Below, piece by piece: positions 15,272 through 24,739 of a stretch of 39,321 nucleotides of DNA (positions within the stretch are counted from its first letter, which is position 1; every line of letters begins with the position of its first letter). A program made the position numbers and the translations under genes. The DNA is from Patescibacteria group bacterium (GTDB lineage: Bacteria > Patescibacteriota > Patescibacteriia > JAHIZJ01). The stretch lies in NCBI GenBank assembly GCA_018814765.1, contig JAHIZJ010000027.1, positions 1 through 39,321 on the forward strand. Reading direction: 5' to 3'. Under the pieces are notes generated by a model. The model did not search any database, was not told the DNA's origin, and saw only the letters and a list, made by a program, of their open reading frames with translations.

Positions 15272-18200
15272 ATGATAACCATGACTACAAAAACCAAGAC
15301 TTCAACTCCAACAGTCGTAAAAATTTTTATTTATCTGGCTAGCGGAGTATTTATCTTGGCGACTGGTTTTGCAATATTTGTTATTGGGACAGGTAGATTC
15401 CAAACGGGCACTATTGGTTTAAGGACAAAAGAAGAAAGGAATTATCTTTATAATACTGAAATTGTTGAGAAACGCAATACCGGGCTGTATAAGGAAACAA
15501 GACTTGGAAACCACTTGATGTTTGTCCGTGAGGTTGAAAATGATTATGGTGATGAAGTATTGATTGATAATCACTACGACTGGTACATGTTTGACTTAAG
15601 TACCGGAGATATGGTTTTGACCAGAACACATTGGCGTTATGATTTGCCTGATGTATTACCTGAAACGATTAGCAAGTCAGAGATAGAAAGTACAGCCAGC
15701 GAAATGTTTGGATTGGAAATAAATTATAGCAGAATTGTTTTGATCTCTGAGGACTCAAAAATGTACCAACTACCGGAGCCACCAGTTAATCCTACTTGGG
15801 TTGTTTATTTGGATAATAAACAGTCAAAAATATTTGACTCAGTAACCGGTGACTTTTTGGGTGATGGCCCAACACTTTTAGCTCAAGATGCATATCTAAC
15901 ATCGGGTCCGGAGAGTTGTAATCCCCCTATTGTTGGCGAAGGATGGCCTGATTTGATGAGCGATGCGGAAGAATTTATATCATCTATGAATTATGATACT
16001 GGCACTGTTAGTACAATGCCGTCAAAAAATGAGATTGAAGCAAAAATATCTAATGAAGAAGTCGCCGTTTTTTATACAATAGGTCACACTGGATATGAAG
16101 GTGCGGGTATTATTACCGGATGTTCTGGTAACGATGATGAAATATTATCAGTAACAGACATTGCGATTGCTCTCGATGGATATCCAAAAATGCCTTTTAC
16201 TTACCTGGCCAGCTGTGATGGCATGTGTGACACCGGCGAATTTTCATTAGCCCAGTCTTTTACTAAAGGAGTAAGTGAAGATGCGGCTGTGGTGGGTTTT
16301 TGCGGTATGGCTGAGTCAAGCTGTGCTGACTGTTGGAATAACATTTACGATTGGCAGTGGAGCTTCTTTAGTTTGCTTTCAGAAGGAAATAATGTAGGTA
16401 CTGCATTTACTGGTGCAGATGCATCGGTTTATAATGAGTGTACCAGTTGCATTGATTATTATGGTGATCCAGAATTAAAACTAGTTCCGAAGATAAGTCG
16501 ACGTTCCTTTAGCGGTTCTTCTCCGGCACCGTCAGTCTGTGATGATTTGTGGGAGAACAATGTTTGTATTTTGCCGACGGATAACATGGAAGACCCGAGA
16601 TTATTCGGCATACCAACCGATGATACTTTGACGGAGGCTAATCGGATAATGGTTTGGGTAAAAAATGACCTGGGACAACCGGTACAAGATGCACACGTAC
16701 ATCTTAATATAAATGGAGCCTGTAACTTTTGTTACTGCGATTCTCTTGAGGTTGATGCTATTACCGATATTCTTGGATATGCAGAGTTTCAATTAGCTTA
16801 TGGTGGATATTGTAATATGCCAGGAAGTTACGCAGTCCGAGTACTTGTAGATAATCAGCCAGTCCGCTATATAAAAAAAATGGTCAGTGCCGATTATAAT
16901 AATGGAACATGTGATGGAGATGTAGGTTTAGCTGATTTTACGGTTATGGGTAATAATTTCCAGGACAATACCAAGGACTGTAATCAACCGACTGATTTTA
17001 ATGGAAATTGCCAAACGGATGATTTGGAAGATTACGAAATCTTTTCCCAGGCTTGGGACCAAACCTGTGATTATGAATATCTGAAAAATGCTGGAGAAGA
17101 TTTAGGGAATACTGATAACGAAGAATTACCGGAATTTATGACACCGCTTCCTGACCCGGGTGTTTATTGTGGTGGATTAATAACGGGAGACACTGTCTTA
17201 ACTGAAGATCTAGATTGTTCCAGTAATTCCAGCGGATTGAAAATTGGTAGCAGTGACATTACTTTAGACTGCAATGGTCATTCGATTATCGGTGGAGAAA
17301 ATTCTGGAACGGGGATTAAGGTTGGAACACAATATCCCGCAGAGCAGCACTATAACAACATATCCATAATAAACTGTACTATAAAGAATTATGACAATGG
17401 CATATGGTTAATCGGGACTTCTGACTCTTTGATTAATATGAATACAATAAGCTCCAGAGATGGCGGTATTTTACTCCATGATTCTGACAATAATGATCTA
17501 ATAGGTAATAAAATTGTTGGTGCTAGTGACCCAGGTGCAATATTTTTAAGTTATGATTCTGAGTTTAATAATATTGCTTCCAATGAAGCTTGCTATAATG
17601 ATACCGATATTGATTGTTGGGAAAACCCGACTGTCAATTATGGAGAACAGAATAAATTTCATATAATGGAAAATTGTCCCTTTATAGAAAATTTGAGATG
17701 TGAAAATGTGTGTTTATCGATGGATCAAGATTATGTTGATAATCATCCGGAAGAATTAAAAATTGACCATGGATGTGTAGAATTGCAGGAAGATATAGTT
17801 ACAAACACGGCAATTATTTTGGGTGACAATGTAACATTCAACTGCAATAACAATTCAATAACCAGCCCCGGATCAGATGCAGGCTTTCTGCTTGATCACA
17901 CGGAGAGTGCCACAATTGAAAACTGCGAAATAAGCGGCTTCTATACCCAAATACAACTCTTGTACAGTTCTGGCAATACAATAATAAACAACACCCTTGA
18001 CGGGAACGGTTACTTGGGTATAAATGCCACGAATAGTCCCAGCAATACTATCACAGCCAACACTCTACAAAGTAATACAAACATAAAAATTAATTACAGT
18101 CCGGATAACACCATCACTGAAAACACACTGGGTAATTATTCAACCATCTACTTATTCGGAGACTGCCAAGGTAGCACGCTCAATGGCAATACATCCTGTA

Positions 18201-19153
18201 ATAACGTTACCAATGACCTAGTCTGCTACCCAGAAGATAACAGCGTTATAGGATACGGAAACCAATTTAATACAACGCTCCGCTGCTCAAACGTTGAATA
18301 CAATACCTGTAACTCCGAGAACAATGAAGTCGCACTCAATAATTCTTTCGAAGTTGATTATGGATTTGATTACTTTCCAGATTGGGATACTGACAATGCA
18401 ACAACTGGAGACAGCTTACCGGATGGGTGGTACTCTAACACAACTTTCCCTGGAGTAATCGATGACAGTGAAATACACGATGGACAGTATTCAGTCAAAA
18501 TAGAAAGAGACACCCAAAATACAGCCAATGCCTATTCATTCCAGGACATTCCGGTAGAAAACGGAAAAACATACAGAGTCAGCGGATACGTAAAAACAGA
18601 CCAAGTTTGTACTGCAGATGACGAGTGCTTTGCAACCATAATAACCGAGTGCAGAAATGCAGACCATGATATTCAATATAACTGCGGACTGAAGCTCACA
18701 TCAGACAAATGGCAAAAAAGAAAGAGCCGTGAATCTCAAACCTGGACAAAGATAGATTTCACTGTCACGGCAGATAATCCAAACGCAGAGTTTTTAAGAG
18801 TACTTTGCTATAATACGCCACACGAAACAGGTGACCCGTTAGGAGAGGGAACCATATGGTGCGACAATATAGAAGTCAAAGAGTATGAAATTCCGGAAAC
18901 CTGCGGAAACGGATTGTGTGAAGCCAGTGAGGCTTGTCTTCCATCATACAATGATTGCCAAAGCTCACCCTATTATGCTTGCACTGACTATGAGTGTAAT
19001 TATGGAGAGTGCGAGCCAGTATATGCGCATAACTGTGAACAGTTCACGCGCTGCCAAGACTGTGGAGGAGGCAGTGATCGTTGTATCTGTTATCAAGAAC
19101 ATCCACTCTACTCTAACTGTGTTGAGGATTTTGGGCAGTGCTCTGAGGAATAA
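15272..19153 (+). CDS. Giant exported protein with caspase/gingipain-like peptidase domain
   Basis: 1293 residues. A signal-anchor (about 16-40) nearly matches the previous gene's. A propeptide-like region (about 50-200) precedes a clan CD cysteine peptidase-like domain with probable catalytic His272 (IGHTGYEG) and Cys315 (LASCDG), ending in YYGDPELKLVP as in C25 relatives. Then follow an Ig-like segment, a dockerin-like pair (DGDVGLADFTVMGNNF and DFNGNCQTDDLEDYEIF), NosD-type beta-helix repeats, a carbohydrate-binding-like jelly roll (about 1030-1210) and a Cys-rich tail (about 20 Cys). It is presumably a surface-attached or secreted peptidase. It starts 20 bases after the previous gene and is probably co-transcribed. 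Codon choice changes noticeably in the last third. Confidence 0.8.
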   Translation: MITMTTKTKTSTPTVVKIFIYLASGVFILATGFAIFVIGTGRFQTGTIGLRTKEERNYLYNTEIVEKRNTGLYKETRLGNHLMFVREVENDYGDEVLIDNHYDWYMFDLSTGDMVLTRTHWRYDLPDVLPETISKSEIESTASEMFGLEINYSRIVLISEDSKMYQLPEPPVNPTWVVYLDNKQSKIFDSVTGDFLGDGPTLLAQDAYLTSGPESCNPPIVGEGWPDLMSDAEEFISSMNYDTGTVSTMPSKNEIEAKISNEEVAVFYTIGHTGYEGAGIITGCSGNDDEILSVTDIAIALDGYPKMPFTYLASCDGMCDTGEFSLAQSFTKGVSEDAAVVGFCGMAESSCADCWNNIYDWQWSFFSLLSEGNNVGTAFTGADASVYNECTSCIDYYGDPELKLVPKISRRSFSGSSPAPSVCDDLWENNVCILPTDNMEDPRLFGIPTDDTLTEANRIMVWVKNDLGQPVQDAHVHLNINGACNFCYCDSLEVDAITDILGYAEFQLAYGGYCNMPGSYAVRVLVDNQPVRYIKKMVSADYNNGTCDGDVGLADFTVMGNNFQDNTKDCNQPTDFNGNCQTDDLEDYEIFSQAWDQTCDYEYLKNAGEDLGNTDNEELPEFMTPLPDPGVYCGGLITGDTVLTEDLDCSSNSSGLKIGSSDITLDCNGHSIIGGENSGTGIKVGTQYPAEQHYNNISIINCTIKNYDNGIWLIGTSDSLINMNTISSRDGGILLHDSDNNDLIGNKIVGASDPGAIFLSYDSEFNNIASNEACYNDTDIDCWENPTVNYGEQNKFHIMENCPFIENLRCENVCLSMDQDYVDNHPEELKIDHGCVELQEDIVTNTAIILGDNVTFNCNNNSITSPGSDAGFLLDHTESATIENCEISGFYTQIQLLYSSGNTIINNTLDGNGYLGINATNSPSNTITANTLQSNTNIKINYSPDNTITENTLGNYSTIYLFGDCQGSTLNGNTSCNNVTNDLVCYPEDNSVIGYGNQFNTTLRCSNVEYNTCNSENNEVALNNSFEVDYGFDYFPDWDTDNATTGDSLPDGWYSNTTFPGVIDDSEIHDGQYSVKIERDTQNTANAYSFQDIPVENGKTYRVSGYVKTDQVCTADDECFATIITECRNADHDIQYNCGLKLTSDKWQKRKSRESQTWTKIDFTVTADNPNAEFLRVLCYNTPHETGDPLGEGTIWCDNIEVKEYEIPETCGNGLCEASEACLPSYNDCQSSPYYACTDYECNYGECEPVYAHNCEQFTRCQDCGGGSDRCICYQEHPLYSNCVEDFGQCSEE

Positions 19154-19270
19154 TATTTATTGCATATCATACTAACGTGTTTAAAATTAGGCCTTTTTAT
19201 GCCATAACATGCTATTTATTAGTATAATGTTCATATTCACCTTCTGAGATTTATTATCTAATAACGGCCC

Positions 19271-19299
19271 TTGATAAATATTAATGTCTGTAATAAAAT
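19271..19299 (+). promoter_or_regulatory. Promoter for the frameshifted gene at 19360
   Basis: TTGATA, 17 bases, TAAAAT, about 60 bases upstream of the AGGAGG site. Bases 19154-19270 hold no gene that I can support. Confidence 0.6.
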
Positions 19300-19359
19300 G
19301 CCCTGTTGTCCCATGGGTTTTTTTGGCAACGCAGAGCTCATTCCACATAGGAGGTTTCG

Positions 19360-19621
19360 ATGAGTGATATGATTACATTTTATGCTGTTAGAGTTGACCA
19401 GCTTATAAAGAGCACCAGTAGGGGTTCAGAGGTTTGTCACAGAGTTCTTCGCAGAACAAGAAGTTCACGGCGTTAAGTGTATGGTGGCGGTTGGCATAGA
19501 CCATAGGGCCCCTTGGATTGATTGTGATGATGATTGCGAAGAGGGTCTTGATGGCGAACAATCAGTTTATGATTGGTTTGGTGCTAATCCAGACGTAGTC
19601 TATGTCTTTAATTGGTCATAA
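19360..19621 (+). pseudogene. Small acidic protein gene split by a +1 frameshift
   Basis: ATG follows AGGAGG and opens MSDMITFYAVRVDQLIKSTS, which stops after 38 residues. The next frame continues RFVTEFFAEQEVHGVKCMVAVG and an acidic Cys-containing segment to VVYVFNWS before TAA. Joining the two anywhere between 19409 and 19430 gives a sensible protein of about 86 residues. Promoter, ribosome site and terminator are all intact, so this is either a recent mutation, an assembly/sequencing indel, or a programmed shift. No family recognised. Confidence 0.55.
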
Positions 19622-19638
19622 TCCTCAATTACCCACTA

Positions 19639-19671
19639 CCCCCGTTATACAATTGTGTGATGGGGTTTTTC
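19639..19671 (+). terminator. Rho-independent terminator
   Basis: CCCCGTTATAC pairs (with wobbles) with GTGTGATGGGG and is followed by TTTTT. It ends the gene at 19360 and lies just before the rpsO promoter. Confidence 0.75.
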
Positions 19672-19700
19672 TTGACAACAACAATAATACGTGATATTTT
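19672..19700 (+). promoter_or_regulatory. rpsO promoter and leader
   Basis: TTGACA, 17 bases, TATTTT. The leader of about 125 bases (to 19831) contains paired elements such as AAGCT/AGCTT near 19760-19775. In many bacteria S15 binds its own leader to control translation; that is possible here but no known fold is recognised. Confidence 0.7.
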
Positions 19701-19831
19701 ATGTTCAGTTAAATTTTAATTCTACGAATCCTTGGTTATGCCAGCTTACGCTCGTTCGACAAGCTCAAAGCTTCGTCTGACAGGCCATTTTCAGGACATT
19801 TCTCGGGATTCGCGGACAAGAGGAAACAAGC

Positions 19832-20101
19832 ATGGCTATTGAGAAAAAGAAAAAGGAAGAACTGATTAAAAAATTTAAAACACATGCGCATGATACGGGT
19901 TCTTCCGAGGTTCAAATCGCTATCTTATCAGAAGAGGTCAACGAGCTGACTGAACATCTTCAGCAGCATAAAAAAGATTTTTCGTCCCGTCGGGGACTTC
20001 TACGCAAGGTCGGTCAGCGCCGACGTCTTTTAAAATATTTGGAAAAGGAAAACGAAGAGAGCTACTTATCTTTAATTAAAAAACTTAAACTAAAAAGATG
20101 A
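19832..20101 (+). CDS. rpsO: 30S ribosomal protein S15
   Basis: 89 residues, the standard length. Conserved stretches include HAHDTGSSEVQIAILSEEVNELTEHL and SSRRGLLRKVGQRRRLLKYL, the three-helix core that binds the 16S rRNA central domain. AGAGGA precedes the start. The last codons overlap the start of the NYN gene (ATGA overlap), and pnp follows; the rpsO-pnp pairing is conserved across bacteria, here with one gene in between. Confidence 0.97.
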   Translation: MAIEKKKKEELIKKFKTHAHDTGSSEVQIAILSEEVNELTEHLQQHKKDFSSRRGLLRKVGQRRRLLKYLEKENEESYLSLIKKLKLKR

Positions 20102-20697
20102 TAAAACATTCGGACCAACGAGTCGGTGTATTCGTTGATGTCCAGAACTTGTACTATTCAGCTAAGAATATCTATAATTCAAAAGTTAACTTCGGTGAAA
20201 TATTAAATACAGCTATTGCCGGACGAAAATTAATTCGCGCGTTTGCCTATGTTGTCAGAGCTGAGGCCCCGGAAGAGCAAAGTTTTTTTGATGCCTTGAG
20301 CAAGCAAGGGTTTGAACTACGCATGAAAGATTTACAGATTTTTTTCGGTGGTCAGAAAAAAGGAGACTGGGACGTGGGCATTACAATTGATGCCATAAGG
20401 CTATCAGACAAGCTTGACGTGGTGGTTTTAGTCAGTGGTGATGGTGACTATATTCCTCTGGTGGAGTATTTGAAGTTTTCCGGCCAGCAGGTTGAGGTGA
20501 TTGCTTATCAGAAGTCCTCATCCTCGAAGCTTATCGAAGCGGCTGATGATTTTATTGATTTATGCCTTGATGAAAATAAATATTTAATCCGTGGCAGCAA
20601 AAAAGCTTTTAACCTAAAGCGGCTGGTAAACCCGATTCAAAGAGTTACACGACCACGGCGCAGAACAGACAAAATTCAAAAACCAAACATTACGTAA
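20098..20697 (+). CDS. NYN domain (LabA/DUF88-like) nuclease
   Basis: 199 residues with a PIN-like NYN fold. Acidic metal-binding residues sit in VGVFVDVQNLYY (about 10-20), KGDWDVGITIDAIRL (about 90-105) and VLVSGDGDYIPLVEYL (about 112-128), followed by SSSKLIEAADDFIDL. A basic tail (RVTRPRRRTDK) could bind nucleic acid. Family members are thought to be ribonucleases acting on RNA. Its start overlaps the rpsO stop and pnp follows about 100 bases later, which fits a role in RNA turnover. Confidence 0.88.
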   Translation: MIKHSDQRVGVFVDVQNLYYSAKNIYNSKVNFGEILNTAIAGRKLIRAFAYVVRAEAPEEQSFFDALSKQGFELRMKDLQIFFGGQKKGDWDVGITIDAIRLSDKLDVVVLVSGDGDYIPLVEYLKFSGQQVEVIAYQKSSSSKLIEAADDFIDLCLDENKYLIRGSKKAFNLKRLVNPIQRVTRPRRRTDKIQKPNIT

Positions 20698-20799
20698 ATT
20701 ACTAATTAATATCATCCTGGTCCCCGGACCAACAGGCTTTTATGAAACTATACTGAAAGTCTGGAGTCCGTGGGGCAGGTGTTTAAAGGGGTAACTGAC

Positions 20800-23052
20800 A
20801 TGTCAGTTCAAAAATTTGAGACCGATATTGGCGGTCGCAAGATGACAGTTGAAGTCGGTAAATTTGCCGGCCAAGCTGATGGCGCTTGTACTGTCCGCTA
20901 CGGTGACACCGTTGTACTTGCTACTGCGGTGCTTAGTGATTCCATCCGAGAAGGAATTGATTACTTCCCATTGATGGTGGATTATGAAGAACGGCTCTAT
21001 GCAGCCGGTAAGATCAAGGGTTCGCGCTTTATCAAACGCGAGGGACGACCAACCGATGAAGCGGTATTGACCTCGCGGCTGGTTGACCGCTCTATCAGAC
21101 CATTTTTCGATCCAGTCATTCGTAATGATGTTCAAGTTGTCATTACAGTTTTTTCAGTTGATCAGGAAAACGATCCAGACGTTCCAGCTCTTGTAGCTGC
21201 CTCTTGCGCTTTAATGATTTCGGATATTCCCTGGAATGGCCCGGTCGCCGGTGTGCGTGTTGGTCAGATCAACGATGAATGGGTTCTCAATCCCTCATAT
21301 GAAGCACGGGAGAAATCAGCACTGGATTTATTTGTAGTAGAGAATGATGGCAAAATAGTCATGCTTGAGGCCGGTGGCCAGGAAGTTTCGGAAAAGACTA
21401 TGGTAGAAGCTTTGAAGTATAGCCAGAAACATATTAAGAAAATTGTTGAGTTAATTGCAGAAGTACAATCCAATCTGGGAAAAAAGAAGATTGTTCCCGC
21501 AAGCACTATAGTTGAGTCAGCCGATGTCTTGATTAATAATAAGGTTATGGAGTATAGTCAGGAGCGCATCGTTGATATCATAAAGATTAAAGACAAGGCC
21601 GAACGTGAAGAAAAAACCAAACAGTTAATGGATGATCTTGAAGTCAAGCTCAAAGATGACAACGAAGTAACTAAAGAGATGCGTGTTCAAGCGCCTCGCA
21701 TAGTAGACAGGTTACTAGAAACAGCAGTCCGAAAAGTGGTTCTTGAGACGGGAAAGCGAGTTGATGGTCGTGCCATCGATGAACTTAGACCGCTTGAATC
21801 TGAAGTAAGTGTTCTTCCTCGGACCCACGGAACAGGCCTGTTTAATCGGGGTGAAACCCAGGTTCTTTCAATTGTTACCCTTGGTTCACCAGGTGATGAG
21901 CAGCTACTCGACACGATGGAAGAGAGTGGCAAAAAACGCTACATGCATCATTATAACTTTCCGGCTTTTTCGGTCGGTGAAACTGCGCCATTGCGTGGTC
22001 CTAGCCGTCGGGATATTGGTCACGGGGCTCTGGCAGAGAAGGCTCTTGTGCCCGTTCTGCCAAACCAAGAAGACTTTCCATATACCATTAGAGTTGTTTC
22101 AGAAGTGCTTTCGTCAAATGGATCAAGCTCAATGGCTTCTACTTGCGGATCGACTCTTGCCTTGATGGATGCAGGCGTACCCATCAGCAAACCGGTGGCT
22201 GGCATTTCAATCGGTATGATGTCAGACTCAAAATCAGGTGAATATAAGATTCTAACAGATATACAGGGACTGGAAGACCACGTGGGAGATATGGATTTCA
22301 AAGTGGCCGGAACAAAAGACGGGATTACCGCGATACAGCTTGATGTAAAAAACGATGGTTTGACCAACGAACAATGTGCCGAGACACTGGAGCGTGCTAA
22401 AATAGCTCGAGAGCAAATCCTTGATGTGATAACCACAGCTATAAAAGAGCCAAGAGCCGAGCTTTCACAGTATGCACCAAGAATAACTACGCTAAGGATT
22501 GATCCTGATAAGATCCGAAATGTTATTGGTAAGGGTGGTGAGACGATTAATGGAATCATCGATAACTGTGGTGGAAAAGATGTGACCAAGATTGATATAG
22601 AAGATGATGGTCTGGTCATGGTTACTTCACACAGCTCTGAAATGGCCGAACGAGCTATAACCACAATTAAAGATTTAACTCGTGAGCTAAAGGTTGGCGA
22701 AGAATTTGATGGAACGGTTACACAGATCATGACTGATCGAAATACCGGCAAGGAAATTGGCGCCATCGTCGAAGTTCTACCGGGCAAGGACGGCATGGTT
22801 CATATCTCTGAACTGTCAGCCAAAAGGGTTGAAAAAATCGAAGACGTAGTCAAAGTCGGTGATCCACTCAAAGTAAAAGTGGTCGCAGTTGATGCAGAGC
22901 GCGATCGAATAAGTCTCTCTCACCGAGCCTTAACCGAAAGCGATGAAGACCGGGAAAGACGCAAACAGCAACAGCGCGAACGCCGACCGTTCAATAGTCA
23001 TCGTGGCGGTGGCGGTGGATACCGTAATGATAGAGGATCACGAAGCAGATAA
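20800..23052 (+). CDS. pnp: Polyribonucleotide nucleotidyltransferase (PNPase)
   Basis: 750 residues; the ATG at 20800 is preceded by AAAGGGG, while the upstream in-frame GTG is not. It degrades RNA 3' to 5' using phosphate. The architecture is complete: first RNase PH domain (about 5-215), helical linker, second RNase PH domain with ILTDIQGLEDHVGDMDFKVAG carrying the active-site Asp residues, KH domain with IGKGGETI, S1 domain (about 620-700), and an Arg/Gly-rich tail (RGGGGGYRNDRGSRSR). A TGGTCC/GGACCA hairpin at about 20718-20731 lies in the leader. Confidence 0.97.
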   Translation: MSVQKFETDIGGRKMTVEVGKFAGQADGACTVRYGDTVVLATAVLSDSIREGIDYFPLMVDYEERLYAAGKIKGSRFIKREGRPTDEAVLTSRLVDRSIRPFFDPVIRNDVQVVITVFSVDQENDPDVPALVAASCALMISDIPWNGPVAGVRVGQINDEWVLNPSYEAREKSALDLFVVENDGKIVMLEAGGQEVSEKTMVEALKYSQKHIKKIVELIAEVQSNLGKKKIVPASTIVESADVLINNKVMEYSQERIVDIIKIKDKAEREEKTKQLMDDLEVKLKDDNEVTKEMRVQAPRIVDRLLETAVRKVVLETGKRVDGRAIDELRPLESEVSVLPRTHGTGLFNRGETQVLSIVTLGSPGDEQLLDTMEESGKKRYMHHYNFPAFSVGETAPLRGPSRRDIGHGALAEKALVPVLPNQEDFPYTIRVVSEVLSSNGSSSMASTCGSTLALMDAGVPISKPVAGISIGMMSDSKSGEYKILTDIQGLEDHVGDMDFKVAGTKDGITAIQLDVKNDGLTNEQCAETLERAKIAREQILDVITTAIKEPRAELSQYAPRITTLRIDPDKIRNVIGKGGETINGIIDNCGGKDVTKIDIEDDGLVMVTSHSSEMAERAITTIKDLTRELKVGEEFDGTVTQIMTDRNTGKEIGAIVEVLPGKDGMVHISELSAKRVEKIEDVVKVGDPLKVKVVAVDAERDRISLSHRALTESDEDRERRKQQQRERRPFNSHRGGGGGYRNDRGSRSR

Positions 23053-23069
23053 TTAGATATATAACAGAG

Positions 23070-23094
23070 CCGGGTCGTTGAGACCCGGTTTTGT
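23070..23094 (+). terminator. pnp terminator
   Basis: CCGGGTC pairs with GACCCGG and is followed by TTTT. Confidence 0.8.
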
Positions 23095-23129
23095 GATCTA
23101 CTTGACCTTATTATAAAAATATCATAAAA

Positions 23130-23462
23130 TAAGGAATGCCATACAATATGGTGGTGACGTTGCGTCATCAATGATCATTGAACCTATTAAATATTCACCT
23201 CCTCATTTCGCGCGGTATCCGCGTCCCCGAAAGGGGTCATTTTTCTGGGGCAGGAGATTGATGTGAAGTTACTTCTCTGTAGTTGTTAATTAAAACCATG
23301 TCATCAATTATGTTATCTTCTTTACCAAATAGAAGTAGAATCATAGTTGTATACTTTACGCAATACCTGTTATCCAGTAAGGCAGTAGTTTTAGTATGCT
23401 GTCTTTTAAGGATTCGTTTCTTATTCCTAAAAGATCATTAACAAATTAAAGGGGGTGATAAA
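23130..23462 (+). other. Gene-free structured leader upstream of the reverse transcriptase
   Basis: No gene is supportable here. Several hairpins are visible: GCCATA/TATGGT and GACG/CGTC around 23138-23165, the palindrome TCAATGATCATTGA near 23167-23180, CCCCGAAAGGGG near 23224, and TTTTAAGGA/TCCTAAAA around 23404-23432. Retrons encode their msr-msd RNA just upstream of the RT, so this is where one would be expected; I could not define convincing a1/a2 arms by eye. Confidence 0.4.
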
Positions 23463-23675
23463 ATGGAAAATAATAGGTGGATAAAGATAGAACAACACCG
23501 TACCACTACTACACTGTTAATCAAGTACAACAGAAAATCCAAAAGGCCAAAATTGAGAGAAAACCCAGTGTTGAAGGTATTAAGTGCTGTAATAGCAAGA
23601 GTGATAATGAGTGTTCTAAGAATTCCTTACAAATTAACTCGTCTTATACAAACAGACGAGAATAATATATGTTAA
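23463..23675 (+). CDS. Possible small basic protein preceding the RT
   Basis: ATG preceded by a strong AAAGGGGGTG. The 70-residue product is basic with an amphipathic stretch (VLSAVIARVIMSVLRIPYKL) and overlaps the RT start by seven bases. Another frame (23477-23665), in register with the RT and ending just before it, is more hydrophilic, so the coding status is uncertain and the stretch may be RNA. A CTCGTC/GACGAG hairpin lies within its last codons, right before the RT start. Confidence 0.3.
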   Translation: MENNRWIKIEQHRTTTTLLIKYNRKSKRPKLRENPVLKVLSAVIARVIMSVLRIPYKLTRLIQTDENNIC

Positions 23676-24591
23676 AAATAAATCATTTATCACAGTTGTC
23701 TAATTTAATAAAGACTCCCGTTTCTGTAATACGAGAGTTAATTAAGGTTCGTCAGAACCTTTATAGGTTAAAAGTTGAAAAGAAGAAAGATGGATCGGAT
23801 AGAATCTTGCATATTCCTAGCCCTGAGTTAAAAACTACACAGAAAAAGATAAATAGAAATATCTCAAACTTTTTAAAGCTCCCTAGTTATATTCACTCTC
23901 AGTCTGGGCATTCACATGTTCACCATGCAATGAGTCACATTGGTCGGCCGATGGTATATGTATTTGATATCGAGGATTTTTTTCCTAGCATTACAGGTAG
24001 AATGTTAAAAAAAATATTAATGAAGCATGGCATGAGTGAGATAGTTGCAAACTCTATAACAAAGTTATGTACATATAGCGGCTTTCCTCAAGGAAGAAAA
24101 AAAAATTTGTTAGAAATTTTCTTCCACAAGGAGCACCGACTAGTCCAGCACTTGCCACAATGGTTGCTACAAGAATAGATAGTCGACTGGCTAGAATGTG
24201 TGAAAAAAATAATTGGGTCTATTCAAGATATGCTGATGATTTAGCAATATCTGGCGGAACAGGAATTAAAAAAGCCAGGAATACGATAGAGAAAATTATT
24301 ATGGATGAAGGCTTCTTTATTAAAAAAGCTAAAATAGAAATGATCTTACCAAAAGAAGGGAAAATACTTGTTGGACTCCGCATTGTAAAAAATCAGGTAT
24401 TGTTACCAAGAAGTTATTACAAGAATTTAAGGTCGATGATATTCAAGTTTAATAAAGGCATAGAGGGCGCGAAGCCCAAAGAGACAAACTTAGAATATCC
24501 ATCCAATCTAAGCTTGCATATGCTTTGTACATTGAAAAATTCTTTAGTACAAATGGCAAATATTCGAGACTATCCGCTACAGTCTCTATAA
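23669..24591 (+). pseudogene. Retron-like reverse transcriptase interrupted by a frameshift
   Basis: Two overlapping frames together encode about 307 residues, the normal size of a retron RT. The first frame (23669-24178) holds HVHHAMSHI (like the retron NAxxH motif) and catalytic FDIEDFFPSIT. The second frame (from about 24106 to 24591) holds LPQGAPTSPALA, the catalytic YADDLAIS, and ILVGLRIVKNQVLLPRSYYKNLRS, which matches the retron VTG region. A -1 shift on the A9 run at 24097-24105 joins them as QGRKKKFVRNFLPQG. The shift could be a mutation, an indel error, or slippage. The gene stands alone, preceded by a structured leader. Confidence 0.75.
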
Positions 24592-24739
24592 CATAGTATT
24601 ACATTGCATGTGAAAGTAATTTGGCGACCTTGAAACAATATATTTCGAATATATGATAAGTTTAGTTCGGGAAAATATCGATCTTAAATAGGTCCGACTT
24701 TTTATTTACTCTAATAGGATTATTTGTTAGAGTAACAGT

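Noticed and set aside
22020-22796. 258-codon minus-strand frame inside pnp
   Set aside because: It is the shadow of the well-conserved PNPase coding sequence.
23168-23440. AATGATC/GATCATT pairing as retron a1/a2 arms
   Set aside because: It is only seven base pairs, and the left arm is itself part of a local palindrome.
23100-24600. CRISPR array or group II intron around the RT
   Set aside because: There are no regularly spaced direct repeats, no intron domain V structure was seen, and the RT lacks maturase-type extensions.
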